64,000 nucleotides of DNA from Intestinirhabdus alba (lineage in GTDB: Bacteria > Pseudomonadota > Gammaproteobacteria > Enterobacterales > Enterobacteriaceae), in the NCBI RefSeq assembly GCF_009711095.1, contig NZ_WMJZ01000008.1, forward strand, positions 62,001-126,000, given 5' to 3'. The position numbers were made by a program, and so were the translations under genes. Positions 7,499 through 15,572 of the stretch are shown here, one piece after another. The stretch's first letter is position 1; each line of letters opens with the position of its first letter. A model generated the notes under the pieces. That model worked only from the letters and a program-made list of their open reading frames with translations. It did not search any database and was not told the origin of the DNA.

Positions 7499-8827
7499 AT
7501 GGCTAATTTTGAACCAGATACATGGGCCACGCAGCTGGCGGGCCTCGACATCTACGCGCTGCAAAACTCGCTCTCTTCCCAGAGAACCTCGCTGGATGCC
7601 CAGAAAAAAGCGCTCTCCTCCCTGCGCAGCGCCCTGACGGATTTCCGTAGCACCATCACCGGGCTGAACTCGACCAGCGCCAGCGTGCTGAAAAACAGTG
7701 CCACTATGAACCAGGAAGGGATTGCGACGATTAACGCCAGCGCGTCCGCCCGTAAAGGCACCTACAGCCTGAGCGTCACCCAGTTGGCCTCCGCCCAGCA
7801 GAAGGGATTTGACGGACTGGACGACGCGGCGATTAAAAACGCCACCGGCACGCTGAAGATCGAGCTTAACGGCGAAAGCCTTGAGATTGATATGGACGAT
7901 CTGAACAGCCTTGCGGACTTCGCCGACGCTATTAATAGCGCGGAGTTTCCGAGCGCCTCTGATTCCTCCACCTCCGCCGACGGCCAGAACGGCGTTACCG
8001 CGTCGCTGATGCGCATCGACGGCAAGGTAACGCTGATGATGAGCAGCGATCAGAGCGGCGAGAAGTACAATATTGAGCTGGACACCAGCGGCATGACCAG
8101 CGGTCAGACCATTTTTAGCGCTGAGAAGATCATCACCCAGGGCAAAGACGCCAAATTTACCATCGGCGACTCCGACACCGTTTACTCCAGCAGCTCCAAC
8201 ACCCTGGACAAGCTGGTGGACGGCGTCTCCATCACCCTGACCGGCACCACCGAGGCCAATAAGCCGCTGGTGATCTCCATCGATACCGACACGTCGGGCA
8301 CCAAAGAGCAGATTCAGGCCTTTATCGACGCCTACAACACGCTGCAGGACACCATTTCCGGGCTGACAAAGACCGGCACCGATGCCGATTCACGCGGTGC
8401 GTTTGCCGGTGACGCCAGCATCTCCTCGCTGACCAGCGAGCTGAGCGGCCTGCTGCGCGGTACCTTCGGCGGGCAGAACATGACGAAGTTCGGCATCACC
8501 GCCGACAAAGACGGCAAGCTCTCCATTGACAGCGATCGGCTAAACGATCAGCTGAAGGCGGACCCGCAGGCGGTGGCCAAATTCTTCAACGGCAGCGACG
8601 GCCTGATTAAATCCATGGATAAGTCGCTGGATAAATACCTGAACAGCAGCACCGGCTTATTAAAAGGCCGTCAGGAGACCCTCGACAGGCAGGAGCGTGA
8701 ATATGAGACCAACAAAGAAAAAATGGACGCCCGTTACACCTCCTCCTACAACCGCTACCTGAAGCAGTTTTCACAGCTGCAGGCGGTGATGACCCAGATG
8801 AGTAACACCATGAGTATGTTTAGCTAA
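7499..8827 (+). CDS. lafB: Lateral flagellar filament cap protein (FliD-like)
   Basis: 442 residues of the FliD/HAP2 family, which forms the cap under which exported flagellin polymerises. The N-terminal region (QLAGLDIYALQNSL, then helical segments) and the C-terminal FliD region, ending in a coiled coil (about residues 380-435: LLKGRQETLDRQEREYETNK, SYNRYLKQFSQLQAVM), are both present. The start follows GGAGG. It is the first gene of a compact operon of motor, chaperone and sigma-factor genes driven by the sigma-54 promoter just upstream. Placing the cap gene under sigma-54 and a flagellin under sigma-28 gives an early/late order of expression. Confidence 0.92.
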   Translation: MANFEPDTWATQLAGLDIYALQNSLSSQRTSLDAQKKALSSLRSALTDFRSTITGLNSTSASVLKNSATMNQEGIATINASASARKGTYSLSVTQLASAQQKGFDGLDDAAIKNATGTLKIELNGESLEIDMDDLNSLADFADAINSAEFPSASDSSTSADGQNGVTASLMRIDGKVTLMMSSDQSGEKYNIELDTSGMTSGQTIFSAEKIITQGKDAKFTIGDSDTVYSSSSNTLDKLVDGVSITLTGTTEANKPLVISIDTDTSGTKEQIQAFIDAYNTLQDTISGLTKTGTDADSRGAFAGDASISSLTSELSGLLRGTFGGQNMTKFGITADKDGKLSIDSDRLNDQLKADPQAVAKFFNGSDGLIKSMDKSLDKYLNSSTGLLKGRQETLDRQEREYETNKEKMDARYTSSYNRYLKQFSQLQAVMTQMSNTMSMFS

Positions 8828-8838
8828 TTGTTAAGGGA

Positions 8839-9243
8839 ATGGATCCTTCAATGTACGGTAACGAGCAGGAAGGCTATGGCCTTTACCATCAATCCGATCT
8901 GGCGATTCAGGCCGCGGCGGCGAACCCGCACCAGCTGGTGCTGATGCTGTTCAACGGCCTGATGGATGAGCTGATACGCGCCAAAAGCCATATTACGGGG
9001 CGTCGCTACGAGCGTAAGGCCCAGAGCATCAACAAATGCATCGATATCCTGAATGCGCTGACCAGCGCGCTGGATTTTGAAAAAGGCGGCGAGCTGGCCC
9101 TAAGCCTGGCGAATCTGTATGACTATTGCGTTTACCGCCTGTATGACGCCAGCAACAAGCTTTCGGTAGACATTATCGAAGAGGTGGAAGGCATCCTCGG
9201 CAATATCCAGGAAGGCTGGGAAAAAATGGATCAGGGCAAATGA
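8839..9243 (+). CDS. lafC: Lateral flagellin export chaperone (FliS-like)
   Basis: 134 residues, all-helical, with FliS family segments (AIQAAAANPHQLVLMLFNGLMDEL, shown as the family's first helix; LANLYDYCVYRLYDASNK). FliS proteins hold flagellin in the cytoplasm and prevent early polymerisation before export. The gene follows lafB by 11 bp and overlaps lafX by 4 bp (ATGA), showing translational coupling. Confidence 0.9.
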   Translation: MDPSMYGNEQEGYGLYHQSDLAIQAAAANPHQLVLMLFNGLMDELIRAKSHITGRRYERKAQSINKCIDILNALTSALDFEKGGELALSLANLYDYCVYRLYDASNKLSVDIIEEVEGILGNIQEGWEKMDQGK

Positions 9244-9542
9244 GCGATGCGTTAACGATGGGGACGCTGAGGCAGGCGCTACGCCAGGCCGCGGCCGATC
9301 ACAACTGGCCGGCCGTGGTGAACGTCGATCGGCAGATTGCCGAACTGCTTACCGCCATCCGGGGGAAAACCCTCAACGCGGAGGAGCGCCAGGCGCTGCA
9401 GGCGCTGCGGGACATTCACCGCCAGGTTTTCGAGTATTGCCAGGGCCAGAGCGGCATCATCGCCGACAAAATGGCGCTAACCATGCGCAATCGTGAAGGC
9501 GCAGCGGCCTATGCCGCGTTTATGGACGAAGGGGATTTATAG
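9240..9542 (+). CDS. lafX: Small lateral flagellar chaperone-like protein (FliT position)
   Basis: 100 residues, helical, charged, starting in the ATGA overlap with the lafC stop. In the Flag-2 gene order this position is lafX, thought to be an export chaperone comparable to FliT for the cap protein. Sequence alone gives only a helical-bundle pattern (heptad-like leucines and alanines, e.g. LRQALRQAAADHNWP), so the function rests mainly on position. It ends 5 bp before lafE. Confidence 0.75.
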   Translation: MSDALTMGTLRQALRQAAADHNWPAVVNVDRQIAELLTAIRGKTLNAEERQALQALRDIHRQVFEYCQGQSGIIADKMALTMRNREGAAAYAAFMDEGDL

Positions 9543-9547
9543 GGTAA

Positions 9548-10615
9548 ATGGATATGCTCACACTTATGCAGAATGCGGGGCCGGCATCCGGCCTGTCGAC
9601 GCAGGCGGAGCCGATCGCCGGACAGGGCGGCGAGGCGCTGCCGTCCGGTCAGCCCCAGGCGGGGTTCAGCGACGCACTGCTGAACGTGGTCAGTACGCTG
9701 ATGGCCGCACAGGGAAAAATCGCCCCCGGCATCGGCGGGCGGGCGGTCGACCCGCAGGATGAGGAGACGGCGGAGAAGCCCCAGGCGGACGCTTCGCCGC
9801 TGAAGGAAGATGCGCAGCAGCAGCTGTTGCAGGCGCTGCTGATGACCGGCCAGATGCCGGCCAGCCCCGTCAACGACGCGGCGACCGAAACCCCCGGAAG
9901 CGAGACGCTGAGGCTGCAGATGCGGGCGTCGCCGCTGGCGGAGCCGCAGCCGTTCAACGGCGTGGCGGAGCGAATAGCGCCCCGGCCGCTGACGGCGGGC
10001 ATCGTCGCCCCGGCGATGGTGACGACAGAGACGCTGCCGACGGCGAGCGTTGCGCCATCAGCCGTTGCGCCGCACCTGATGACGGCACTGAGCGCCGTCG
10101 CCCCCACGCTGAGCGCCCAGGCCGCGCCGGCGACGGCCGCGCCGACCTCCGGTCCGGAGGCCCCCGCTTCCGCCCCTGCGTCGACGCTCAGGCTGGACAG
10201 CGAGAACAGCCGCTGGACGCAGCAGCTGCAAAGCGCGCTGGGGGAGCGCCTGCAGCTGCAGGTGAAGAACCAGATCCAGCACGCCACCATTCGTCTCGAT
10301 CCGCCCGAGATGGGCAAGATCGATATCGCCCTGCAGCTCGATAACGGACGGGTGCAGGTGCAGATTAGCGCCAGCCACGCGGAGGTTTATCGCGCGCTTC
10401 AGCAAACGAGCGGCGATCTGCGCCAGAGCCTGACCGAGCAGAACTTCGTTCAGGTTAACGTGCAGGTCTCCTCCCAGTCGGGGCAGCAGCAGGGCAAAGA
10501 ACAGCCGTTTGCACAACAACACGCCATCCTTCGTGCAGGAGATGATATTGCGGCAGGGATGCCGGAATCAGACGCTTCCCGACGTGAGGATGATTCGGTA
10601 CTACTGACCGTTTAA
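9548..10615 (+). CDS. lafE: Lateral flagellar hook-length control protein (FliK-like)
   Basis: 355 residues. The first about 210 are low-complexity, rich in Ala, Pro and Thr, like the ruler region of FliK. The C-terminal about 130 residues carry the FliK substrate-switch domain (IRLDPPEMGKIDIALQLDNG, VQVQISASHAEVYRAL, QNFVQVNVQVSSQ). FliK measures the hook and switches the export gate from hook to filament subunits. Its presence is notable because no hook or export-gate gene is in the window. The ATG at 9548 is close behind the lafX stop. Confidence 0.88.
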   Translation: MDMLTLMQNAGPASGLSTQAEPIAGQGGEALPSGQPQAGFSDALLNVVSTLMAAQGKIAPGIGGRAVDPQDEETAEKPQADASPLKEDAQQQLLQALLMTGQMPASPVNDAATETPGSETLRLQMRASPLAEPQPFNGVAERIAPRPLTAGIVAPAMVTTETLPTASVAPSAVAPHLMTALSAVAPTLSAQAAPATAAPTSGPEAPASAPASTLRLDSENSRWTQQLQSALGERLQLQVKNQIQHATIRLDPPEMGKIDIALQLDNGRVQVQISASHAEVYRALQQTSGDLRQSLTEQNFVQVNVQVSSQSGQQQGKEQPFAQQHAILRAGDDIAAGMPESDASRREDDSVLLTV

Positions 10616-10628
10616 TAAAAAGAACTCT

Positions 10629-11096
10629 ATGAACGCAAAAACAATCATCTTTGGGCTGGCGATCGCGCTGATCACCGCCGTCCTGACGGCGGGGCTAACC
10701 GTCGTCGGCACCCATGTACTACGCGCGGACGGGAAGGGTGAAAACCTGCTAACCAACCTCTTTAAATCCTCCGCGCCCCAGCACGTGGAGTTTGTGGAAA
10801 TTAAAAATTTGCTGATCACCCTGAAGGGCAAAGGCAGCGCGGAGCGCTATCTGCTGCTGGAGCTGAACCTGGTGGCGCTGAGCGCGGATAACGCGAAGAC
10901 GGCCCAGACAATGGTGCCGGCGATTCGCGGGGCGACCGTCAGGCTGCTTTCCGGCATGGACTACGAGGCGGTGCGGGCGCTCAGCGTCAACGAACTGCAC
11001 GACCGGCTCATGGCGGCCTATGCCGAGAAATTCGCCAGCCTGAAGATGGACGTTCCGTTTAACGACGTCATCATCAGCAAAATGGTTTTCCAGTGA
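10629..11096 (+). CDS. lafF: Lateral flagellar basal-body-associated protein (FliL-like)
   Basis: 155 residues with one N-terminal membrane helix (IIFGLAIALITAVLTAGLTVVG) and a periplasmic FliL-type domain. FliL proteins sit at the stator ring and influence motor torque and stator recruitment. The gene precedes lafS, lafT and lafU, agreeing with a stator-related role. No strong Shine-Dalgarno sequence precedes the ATG at 10629; expression may depend on upstream translation. Confidence 0.85.
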   Translation: MNAKTIIFGLAIALITAVLTAGLTVVGTHVLRADGKGENLLTNLFKSSAPQHVEFVEIKNLLITLKGKGSAERYLLLELNLVALSADNAKTAQTMVPAIRGATVRLLSGMDYEAVRALSVNELHDRLMAAYAEKFASLKMDVPFNDVIISKMVFQ

Positions 11097-11109
11097 TTGA
11101 TGTGCCGTA

Positions 11110-11811
11110 GTGGAAATGATGGATTTTATCGCAAGTGAAACGCTGACCCCGGCGGATGAAGCGCGCTATGTCAGACAGTATCTGCCGCTGGTTCACAAGG
11201 TGGTGAAGCAGCTCGCTTATCAGACCAGCAGCGTCATCGATCGGGATGATATGGAGCAGATCGCGCTGATGGGGCTGTTGACCTCCCTGCGGCGCTACGG
11301 GCATCCGGACGAGCAGTTCGCCGCCTACGCCATCCAGCGGGTGCGCGGGGCGGTGCTCGACGAGCTGCGGCTGCTGGACTGGCGTCCGCGCCGCCTGCGG
11401 CAGAAGACCCACAAGCTCAACGACGCGATCCGCGAAATCGCGCACCGGCTGGGTCGGACGCCCAGCTTTGAGGATATCAGCCATCAGCTTTCTATTACGG
11501 CCGAGGAGTACCAGGAGTACCTTCTGCTCGACTGCGCCAAAACCCTCGAGAGTCTTGACGATCTGCTGAGCAATGACGGCTGTGCGGGGGCGCTGGACAG
11601 CCGCCCGCTGGAGGACGAGGTGGTCGTCAGCAGAACGCTGCGCAGCGCGTTAGCCACTCTTAATGAGCGCGAGCAGCTTATTCTCTCGCTCTATTATCAG
11701 CATGAGATGAGCCTTAAGGAGATTGCGCTGGTGCTCGATTTAACCGAGGCCAGGGTATGTCAACTCAATAAAATCATCGCGCAAAAAATTCAGTCTTTTT
11801 TCCGGAAGTGA
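11110..11811 (+). CDS. lafS: Lateral flagellar sigma factor (FliA/sigma-28 family)
   Basis: 233 residues with the FliA layout: region 2 (YLPLVHKVVKQLAYQ, DDMEQIALMGLL, YAIQRVRGAVLDELR), region 3 (KLNDAIREIAHRLGRTPS) and region 4 (LATLNEREQLILSLYYQHEM, then the HTH LKEIALVLDLTEARVCQLNK). It would direct RNA polymerase to late lateral-flagellar promoters such as the one before lafA copy 2. Start uncertain: GTG at 11110 or the in-frame ATGs at 11116 and 11119; none has a strong ribosome-binding site. The cognate anti-sigma factor (an FlgM homologue) is not in the window. Confidence 0.92.
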   Translation: MEMMDFIASETLTPADEARYVRQYLPLVHKVVKQLAYQTSSVIDRDDMEQIALMGLLTSLRRYGHPDEQFAAYAIQRVRGAVLDELRLLDWRPRRLRQKTHKLNDAIREIAHRLGRTPSFEDISHQLSITAEEYQEYLLLDCAKTLESLDDLLSNDGCAGALDSRPLEDEVVVSRTLRSALATLNEREQLILSLYYQHEMSLKEIALVLDLTEARVCQLNKIIAQKIQSFFRK

Positions 11812-11818
11812 AAGGGTT

Positions 11819-12682
11819 ATGCAGAAATTTATAGGTATTCTCATCATTATGGGGTGTGTGGTCGGCGGCTTTCTGATGTCAGGTGGGAAGCTTTCGTCGT
11901 TCTGGCAGCCGGGGGAGATCATTATTATTCTCGGTGCCGGCCTGGGGGCGATGGTGCTGGCGAACCCGAAGGCGGTGCTGAGTGAAATGTACCGTCAGTT
12001 TCGCGGCATTATGCGTAAAGATGAATATACCAACGAGTACCAGCGCCAGCTGCTGATGCTGCTGTATGAGCTGCTTGAGCTGGTGCAGGACGGCGGCCTG
12101 AAGGTGCTGGACGAACATATCGAAGCGCCGGAAAACAGCGCGCTGTTCCAGAAATATCCCCTGATGCTGCGCGACAACGCGCTGGTGATGTTTATCTCCG
12201 ATAACTTCCGCCTGATGGCGATGGGGAAAATCAACGAGCACGAGCTGGAGGGGATACTGGAGCAGGAGCTGGTGGCGGTGGAAGAGAACCTGCTGCAGCC
12301 TTCGCGCTCCCTGCAGCGTACCGCGGAAGCGATGCCGGGCTTCGGCATCTGCGCGGCGGTGCTGGGCATCATTATTACGATGCAGTCCATCGACGGCTCC
12401 ATCGCGGTGATCGGCGTGAAGGTCGCCGCCGCCCTGGTGGGCACCTTCCTTGGCGTATTCTTCTGCTACTGCCTGATGGACCCGGTGGCGAACGCCATGG
12501 AGCAGCGCACGAAAAAGCAGATCTCGGTGCTGGAGTGCGTGCGTACCGTGCTGGTTAACCACGTTGCCGGCAAGCCGACGCTGCTGGCGGTCGACGCCGG
12601 ACGCAAAATGCTGCCGATGGATACCAAACCGACATTTGCGACGCTCGACGGCTGGGTTAACGAAATGACGGGTGAGGCCTGA
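11819..12682 (+). CDS. lafT: Lateral flagellar motor stator subunit A (MotA-like)
   Basis: 287 residues, four membrane segments (two near the N-terminus, two at about 170-220) with a cytoplasmic loop between. Both conserved stator prolines are visible, in AMPGFG and in LMDPVA. MotA/MotB complexes conduct ions and drive rotation. The gene ends at the A of the lafU start region (12682), so lafT and lafU are coupled. Confidence 0.93.
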   Translation: MQKFIGILIIMGCVVGGFLMSGGKLSSFWQPGEIIIILGAGLGAMVLANPKAVLSEMYRQFRGIMRKDEYTNEYQRQLLMLLYELLELVQDGGLKVLDEHIEAPENSALFQKYPLMLRDNALVMFISDNFRLMAMGKINEHELEGILEQELVAVEENLLQPSRSLQRTAEAMPGFGICAAVLGIIITMQSIDGSIAVIGVKVAAALVGTFLGVFFCYCLMDPVANAMEQRTKKQISVLECVRTVLVNHVAGKPTLLAVDAGRKMLPMDTKPTFATLDGWVNEMTGEA

Positions 12683-13674
12683 TGCGTAACCGCGGCAATG
12701 AACACCACACTACGATCATTAAGCGTTCGGCGCGTAAAAATCATGGTGAAGTGCACGGCGGAGCCTGGAAGGTGGCCTTCGCCGACTTTACGCTGGCGAT
12801 GATGGCGCTGTTTATGGTGCTGTGGATCATGGGATCCGTAACCGAAGAGGAGCGGAAAGAGATCGTCTCCATGCTGCACGGCGAGTCGATTTTTGACGGC
12901 AACACCCTGACGCCGATTTCGCAAAAAAATGGTCAGGGCGGGCAACTGGCGCTGATAGGCGGCGGCCGGCCGACGCTATCGTCGACATCGCAGCGGTCGG
13001 CGGCGGGAAGTAAGTCTTCCGGGGACGTGTCGACCAGCGCTGAGGAGAGCGAAGGTTCTGAGGGGGCCGGTGACGCGCGGCTTGGGCTGACGACGGACGC
13101 AGAGAGCCTGGACGAGGTGAACGCCCGCTCGCACAGCGAGATTGACGATCTGGCGCGCATCATTATGAAGATTACCTCGACCTACGACGCGCAGGCCAAC
13201 CTGAAGATGGAGATCGTTCCTCAGGGGCTGCGCATTCTGGTTTCGGACGATCAAAAACGCGAAATGTTTCAGCGCAGCAGCGCCATTCTGACTCCGTTCT
13301 TCCGGCGTCTGCTGACCGAGTTCGCGCCGGAGCTGAATAAGATCGACAACAAGATCATTATTACCGGCCATACCGACGCCACCCACTACCGCGATCAGGA
13401 GCGGTATAACAACTGGAACCTGTCCGGCGAACGCGCCATGCAGGCGCGGGCGGTGCTGACCAAAGGGGGGCTGGCCCCGGAAAAAATTCTGCAGGTGAGC
13501 GGCATGGCGGATCAGATGCTGCTCGATCCGCAGCGGCCGCTCAGCTCGGCGAACCGGCGCATTGAAATTATGGTGCTGACGCGCACCGCCAGCGATTCGC
13601 TCTACCAGTTCTTTGGTCAGCACGGCGAAAAAGTCATTAAGCCGCTGGCCGATAAGCTGAACAACAGCCGTTAA
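12682..13674 (+). CDS. lafU: Lateral flagellar motor stator subunit B (MotB-like)
   Basis: 330 residues. A single membrane helix carries the ion-binding aspartate (D35 in AFADFTLAMM). A Ser/Gly/Glu-rich linker follows (about 100-150), then an OmpA-like peptidoglycan-binding domain with IIITGHTDATHYRD and LSSANRRIEIMVL. The gene is full length, unlike the E. coli K-12 remnant mbhA. Together with lafT it forms the stator anchored to the cell wall. The aspartate and full domains suggest a working motor, provided a rotor is encoded elsewhere. Confidence 0.93.
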   Translation: MRNRGNEHHTTIIKRSARKNHGEVHGGAWKVAFADFTLAMMALFMVLWIMGSVTEEERKEIVSMLHGESIFDGNTLTPISQKNGQGGQLALIGGGRPTLSSTSQRSAAGSKSSGDVSTSAEESEGSEGAGDARLGLTTDAESLDEVNARSHSEIDDLARIIMKITSTYDAQANLKMEIVPQGLRILVSDDQKREMFQRSSAILTPFFRRLLTEFAPELNKIDNKIIITGHTDATHYRDQERYNNWNLSGERAMQARAVLTKGGLAPEKILQVSGMADQMLLDPQRPLSSANRRIEIMVLTRTASDSLYQFFGQHGEKVIKPLADKLNNSR

Positions 13675-13690
13675 TCAGATAAGTACCGCA

Positions 13691-14494
13691 GTGAAACGCT
13701 TTCTCCGCTCTGTCCGTTGTGCCTTCGTTCGGCCCACTATCTGCCGCCGGGCGCTTTTTCTTGTTCTCATGCTGCTGCCGTCGGGCTATGCCGGCGCGCA
13801 GCCAGCCCCTGTTGAACGGGAAATAACGCAGCAGGAGAGGGCGTTACAGCTTCGCCAGCAGAACCGCGAGCGGCTGATGGCGAAGGTGAAAAAGCGCGCC
13901 GCCGTCGTGCCGCTGACGCCGCAGCAGAAGCAGCGGGAGGCGGAGCAAAAGCGGGCGGAACGCGCCAGAAACCGCGAAATGCTGGCCATGCATAGCCGCT
14001 GGCAGCCCGGCACCCTGGGAGGCTCCGACGCGCTATGGCGGCGGTCCCAGAGCGCAAAGGCGAAAAAGGAGCGCGTCAGCCCGCAGCTGGCGTCCCGGCT
14101 GCGTACCGTGATGGAGCGTCTGAAGGCGCAGCTGGGCAAACCCTACGTCTGGGGTGGCCATCACCCGCTGGAGGGCTTCGACTGCAGCGGGCTGGTGTTT
14201 TACGCCTTTAACCACGTTCTGGAGCGCAAGCTGCCCCGCACGGCCAACGGCATGTATCAGGACCCGCACCTGAAGCCCGTTCGCGCCGACCGGCTTCGTC
14301 GGGGCGATCTGGTGTTCTTTAACATCAACCAGCGGCCCGGCGCTGACCACGTCGGCGTCTACCTCGGCAACGGCGAGTTTATTGAGGCTCCGCGCCGCGG
14401 CCTCACTATTCGCATCAGCCAGCTGACGGACAATTTCTGGCAATCGCACTATCTCGGCGCTCGCCGCATTCTGACGGACGAGGCGACGCTGTAA
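13691..14494 (+). CDS. Exported NlpC/P60-family peptidoglycan hydrolase
   Basis: 267 residues: a signal peptide with an arginine-rich start and hydrophobic core (ALFLVLMLLPSGYAGAQ), a charged helical region (about 40-115), then an NlpC/P60 domain. The catalytic cysteine is C165 in GFDCSGLV and the histidine H220 in ADHVGVYLG. Such enzymes are gamma-D-glutamyl-diamino acid endopeptidases cutting peptide stems. It lies 16 bp after lafU on the same strand, so it may be transcribed with the motor genes. A hydrolase that opens the wall for the flagellar rod is a known need (FlgJ in other systems), but that role here is inference. Confidence 0.85.
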   Translation: MKRFLRSVRCAFVRPTICRRALFLVLMLLPSGYAGAQPAPVEREITQQERALQLRQQNRERLMAKVKKRAAVVPLTPQQKQREAEQKRAERARNREMLAMHSRWQPGTLGGSDALWRRSQSAKAKKERVSPQLASRLRTVMERLKAQLGKPYVWGGHHPLEGFDCSGLVFYAFNHVLERKLPRTANGMYQDPHLKPVRADRLRRGDLVFFNINQRPGADHVGVYLGNGEFIEAPRRGLTIRISQLTDNFWQSHYLGARRILTDEATL

Positions 14495-14522
14495 GAATGA
14501 CCCTTAGATTGAGTTAAAACCC

Positions 14523-15572
14523 ATGACCGCAACTCGTATGAAATTCGCCATCGATGATGGTTCCACCAACGTTAAAATTAGCTGGATTGAGAACGGTACG
14601 CTGAAGACCGTGGTATCGCCGAACTCCTTCCGCAAGGACTGGAAAAGCGCGGCGCTGCTGCGCGGCCAGGCGGTGTATAACTACACCATCGGCACCACCA
14701 AATATACCTATGACGCCACCTCGGACAAGGCGCTGTCCACCACGCACATTGAGTACCAGTATGACGATCTCAATCTGCTGGCGGTGCACCACGCGCTGCT
14801 GCAAACGGGCCTGACGCCGCGCGACGTGGAGGTGATCGTCACCCTGCCGATCACTCAGTTCTACCGGCCGGACGACTGCCAGCGCAACGATGAGCGGATC
14901 GAGGCCAAGCGCCGTAACCTGATGCGCGACATCACCCTCAATAAAGGCGAACTGTTCCGCATCGTCGACGTCCACGTGATGCCGGAGAGCCTGCCCGCGG
15001 CGCTGTCGCATCTGCTCAATTCCAACGTCAATGAGTTCACCAAGTCGCTGGTGATCGACTGCGGCGGCACCACCCTGGATATGGGGGTAATCGTCGGCGA
15101 ATTTGACGATGTCTCCGCGATCTACGGCAACAACGAAATCGGCGTGGCGATGGTGACCGACGCCACCCGCAAGCTGCTGGCGGCGGCGGACAGCGACTCC
15201 AGCTACCTGGTGGCGAACGAGCTGATCAAGCGCCGCCACGATGCGGATTTCGTCAGAAGCGTGATTAACGATGAGTCGCAGATTGAGGAGATCCTCAGAA
15301 AGATCGAGATCAAAATTCAGGAGCTGGGGGATCAGGTGGCCTACGAGGCGAAGAAATTCGCCAAAAACCCCAACCGGGTGTACCTGGTGGGCGGCGGCGC
15401 GCATCTGATTGAGGCGGCGCTGCGCCAGGCCTACGCCACCCTCGGCGATCGCGTGGTCACCCTCGATAACCCGCAAAGCGCGCTCTCCCGCGAAATCTGC
15501 CTCTACCACGCCGAAACGGAGGTGGAGCAGGTGGCTTCGCCGCAGATGGTTGAGGTAGGCGACGATGAGTAA
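14523..15572 (+). CDS. ParM/StbA-family actin-like ATPase
   Basis: 349 residues with the actin-fold nucleotide-binding motifs: phosphate 1 (IDDGSTNVK, residues 10-18), phosphate 2 (VIDCGGTTLDMGV) and adenosine (YLVGGGAHLIEAA). Overall it aligns with ParM of plasmid R1 (for example SPNSF, VHHALL, TLPITQ/TLPLTE, VMPES, GGTTLD). ParM forms dynamic filaments that push plasmid copies apart. Here it lies 28 bp behind the NlpC/P60 gene and overlaps the next gene by 8 bp, with no replication gene nearby, so it is either a relic of an integrated element or a chromosomal filament with another task. No clear parC-like iteron array is visible just upstream. Confidence 0.88.
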   Translation: MTATRMKFAIDDGSTNVKISWIENGTLKTVVSPNSFRKDWKSAALLRGQAVYNYTIGTTKYTYDATSDKALSTTHIEYQYDDLNLLAVHHALLQTGLTPRDVEVIVTLPITQFYRPDDCQRNDERIEAKRRNLMRDITLNKGELFRIVDVHVMPESLPAALSHLLNSNVNEFTKSLVIDCGGTTLDMGVIVGEFDDVSAIYGNNEIGVAMVTDATRKLLAAADSDSSYLVANELIKRRHDADFVRSVINDESQIEEILRKIEIKIQELGDQVAYEAKKFAKNPNRVYLVGGGAHLIEAALRQAYATLGDRVVTLDNPQSALSREICLYHAETEVEQVASPQMVEVGDDE

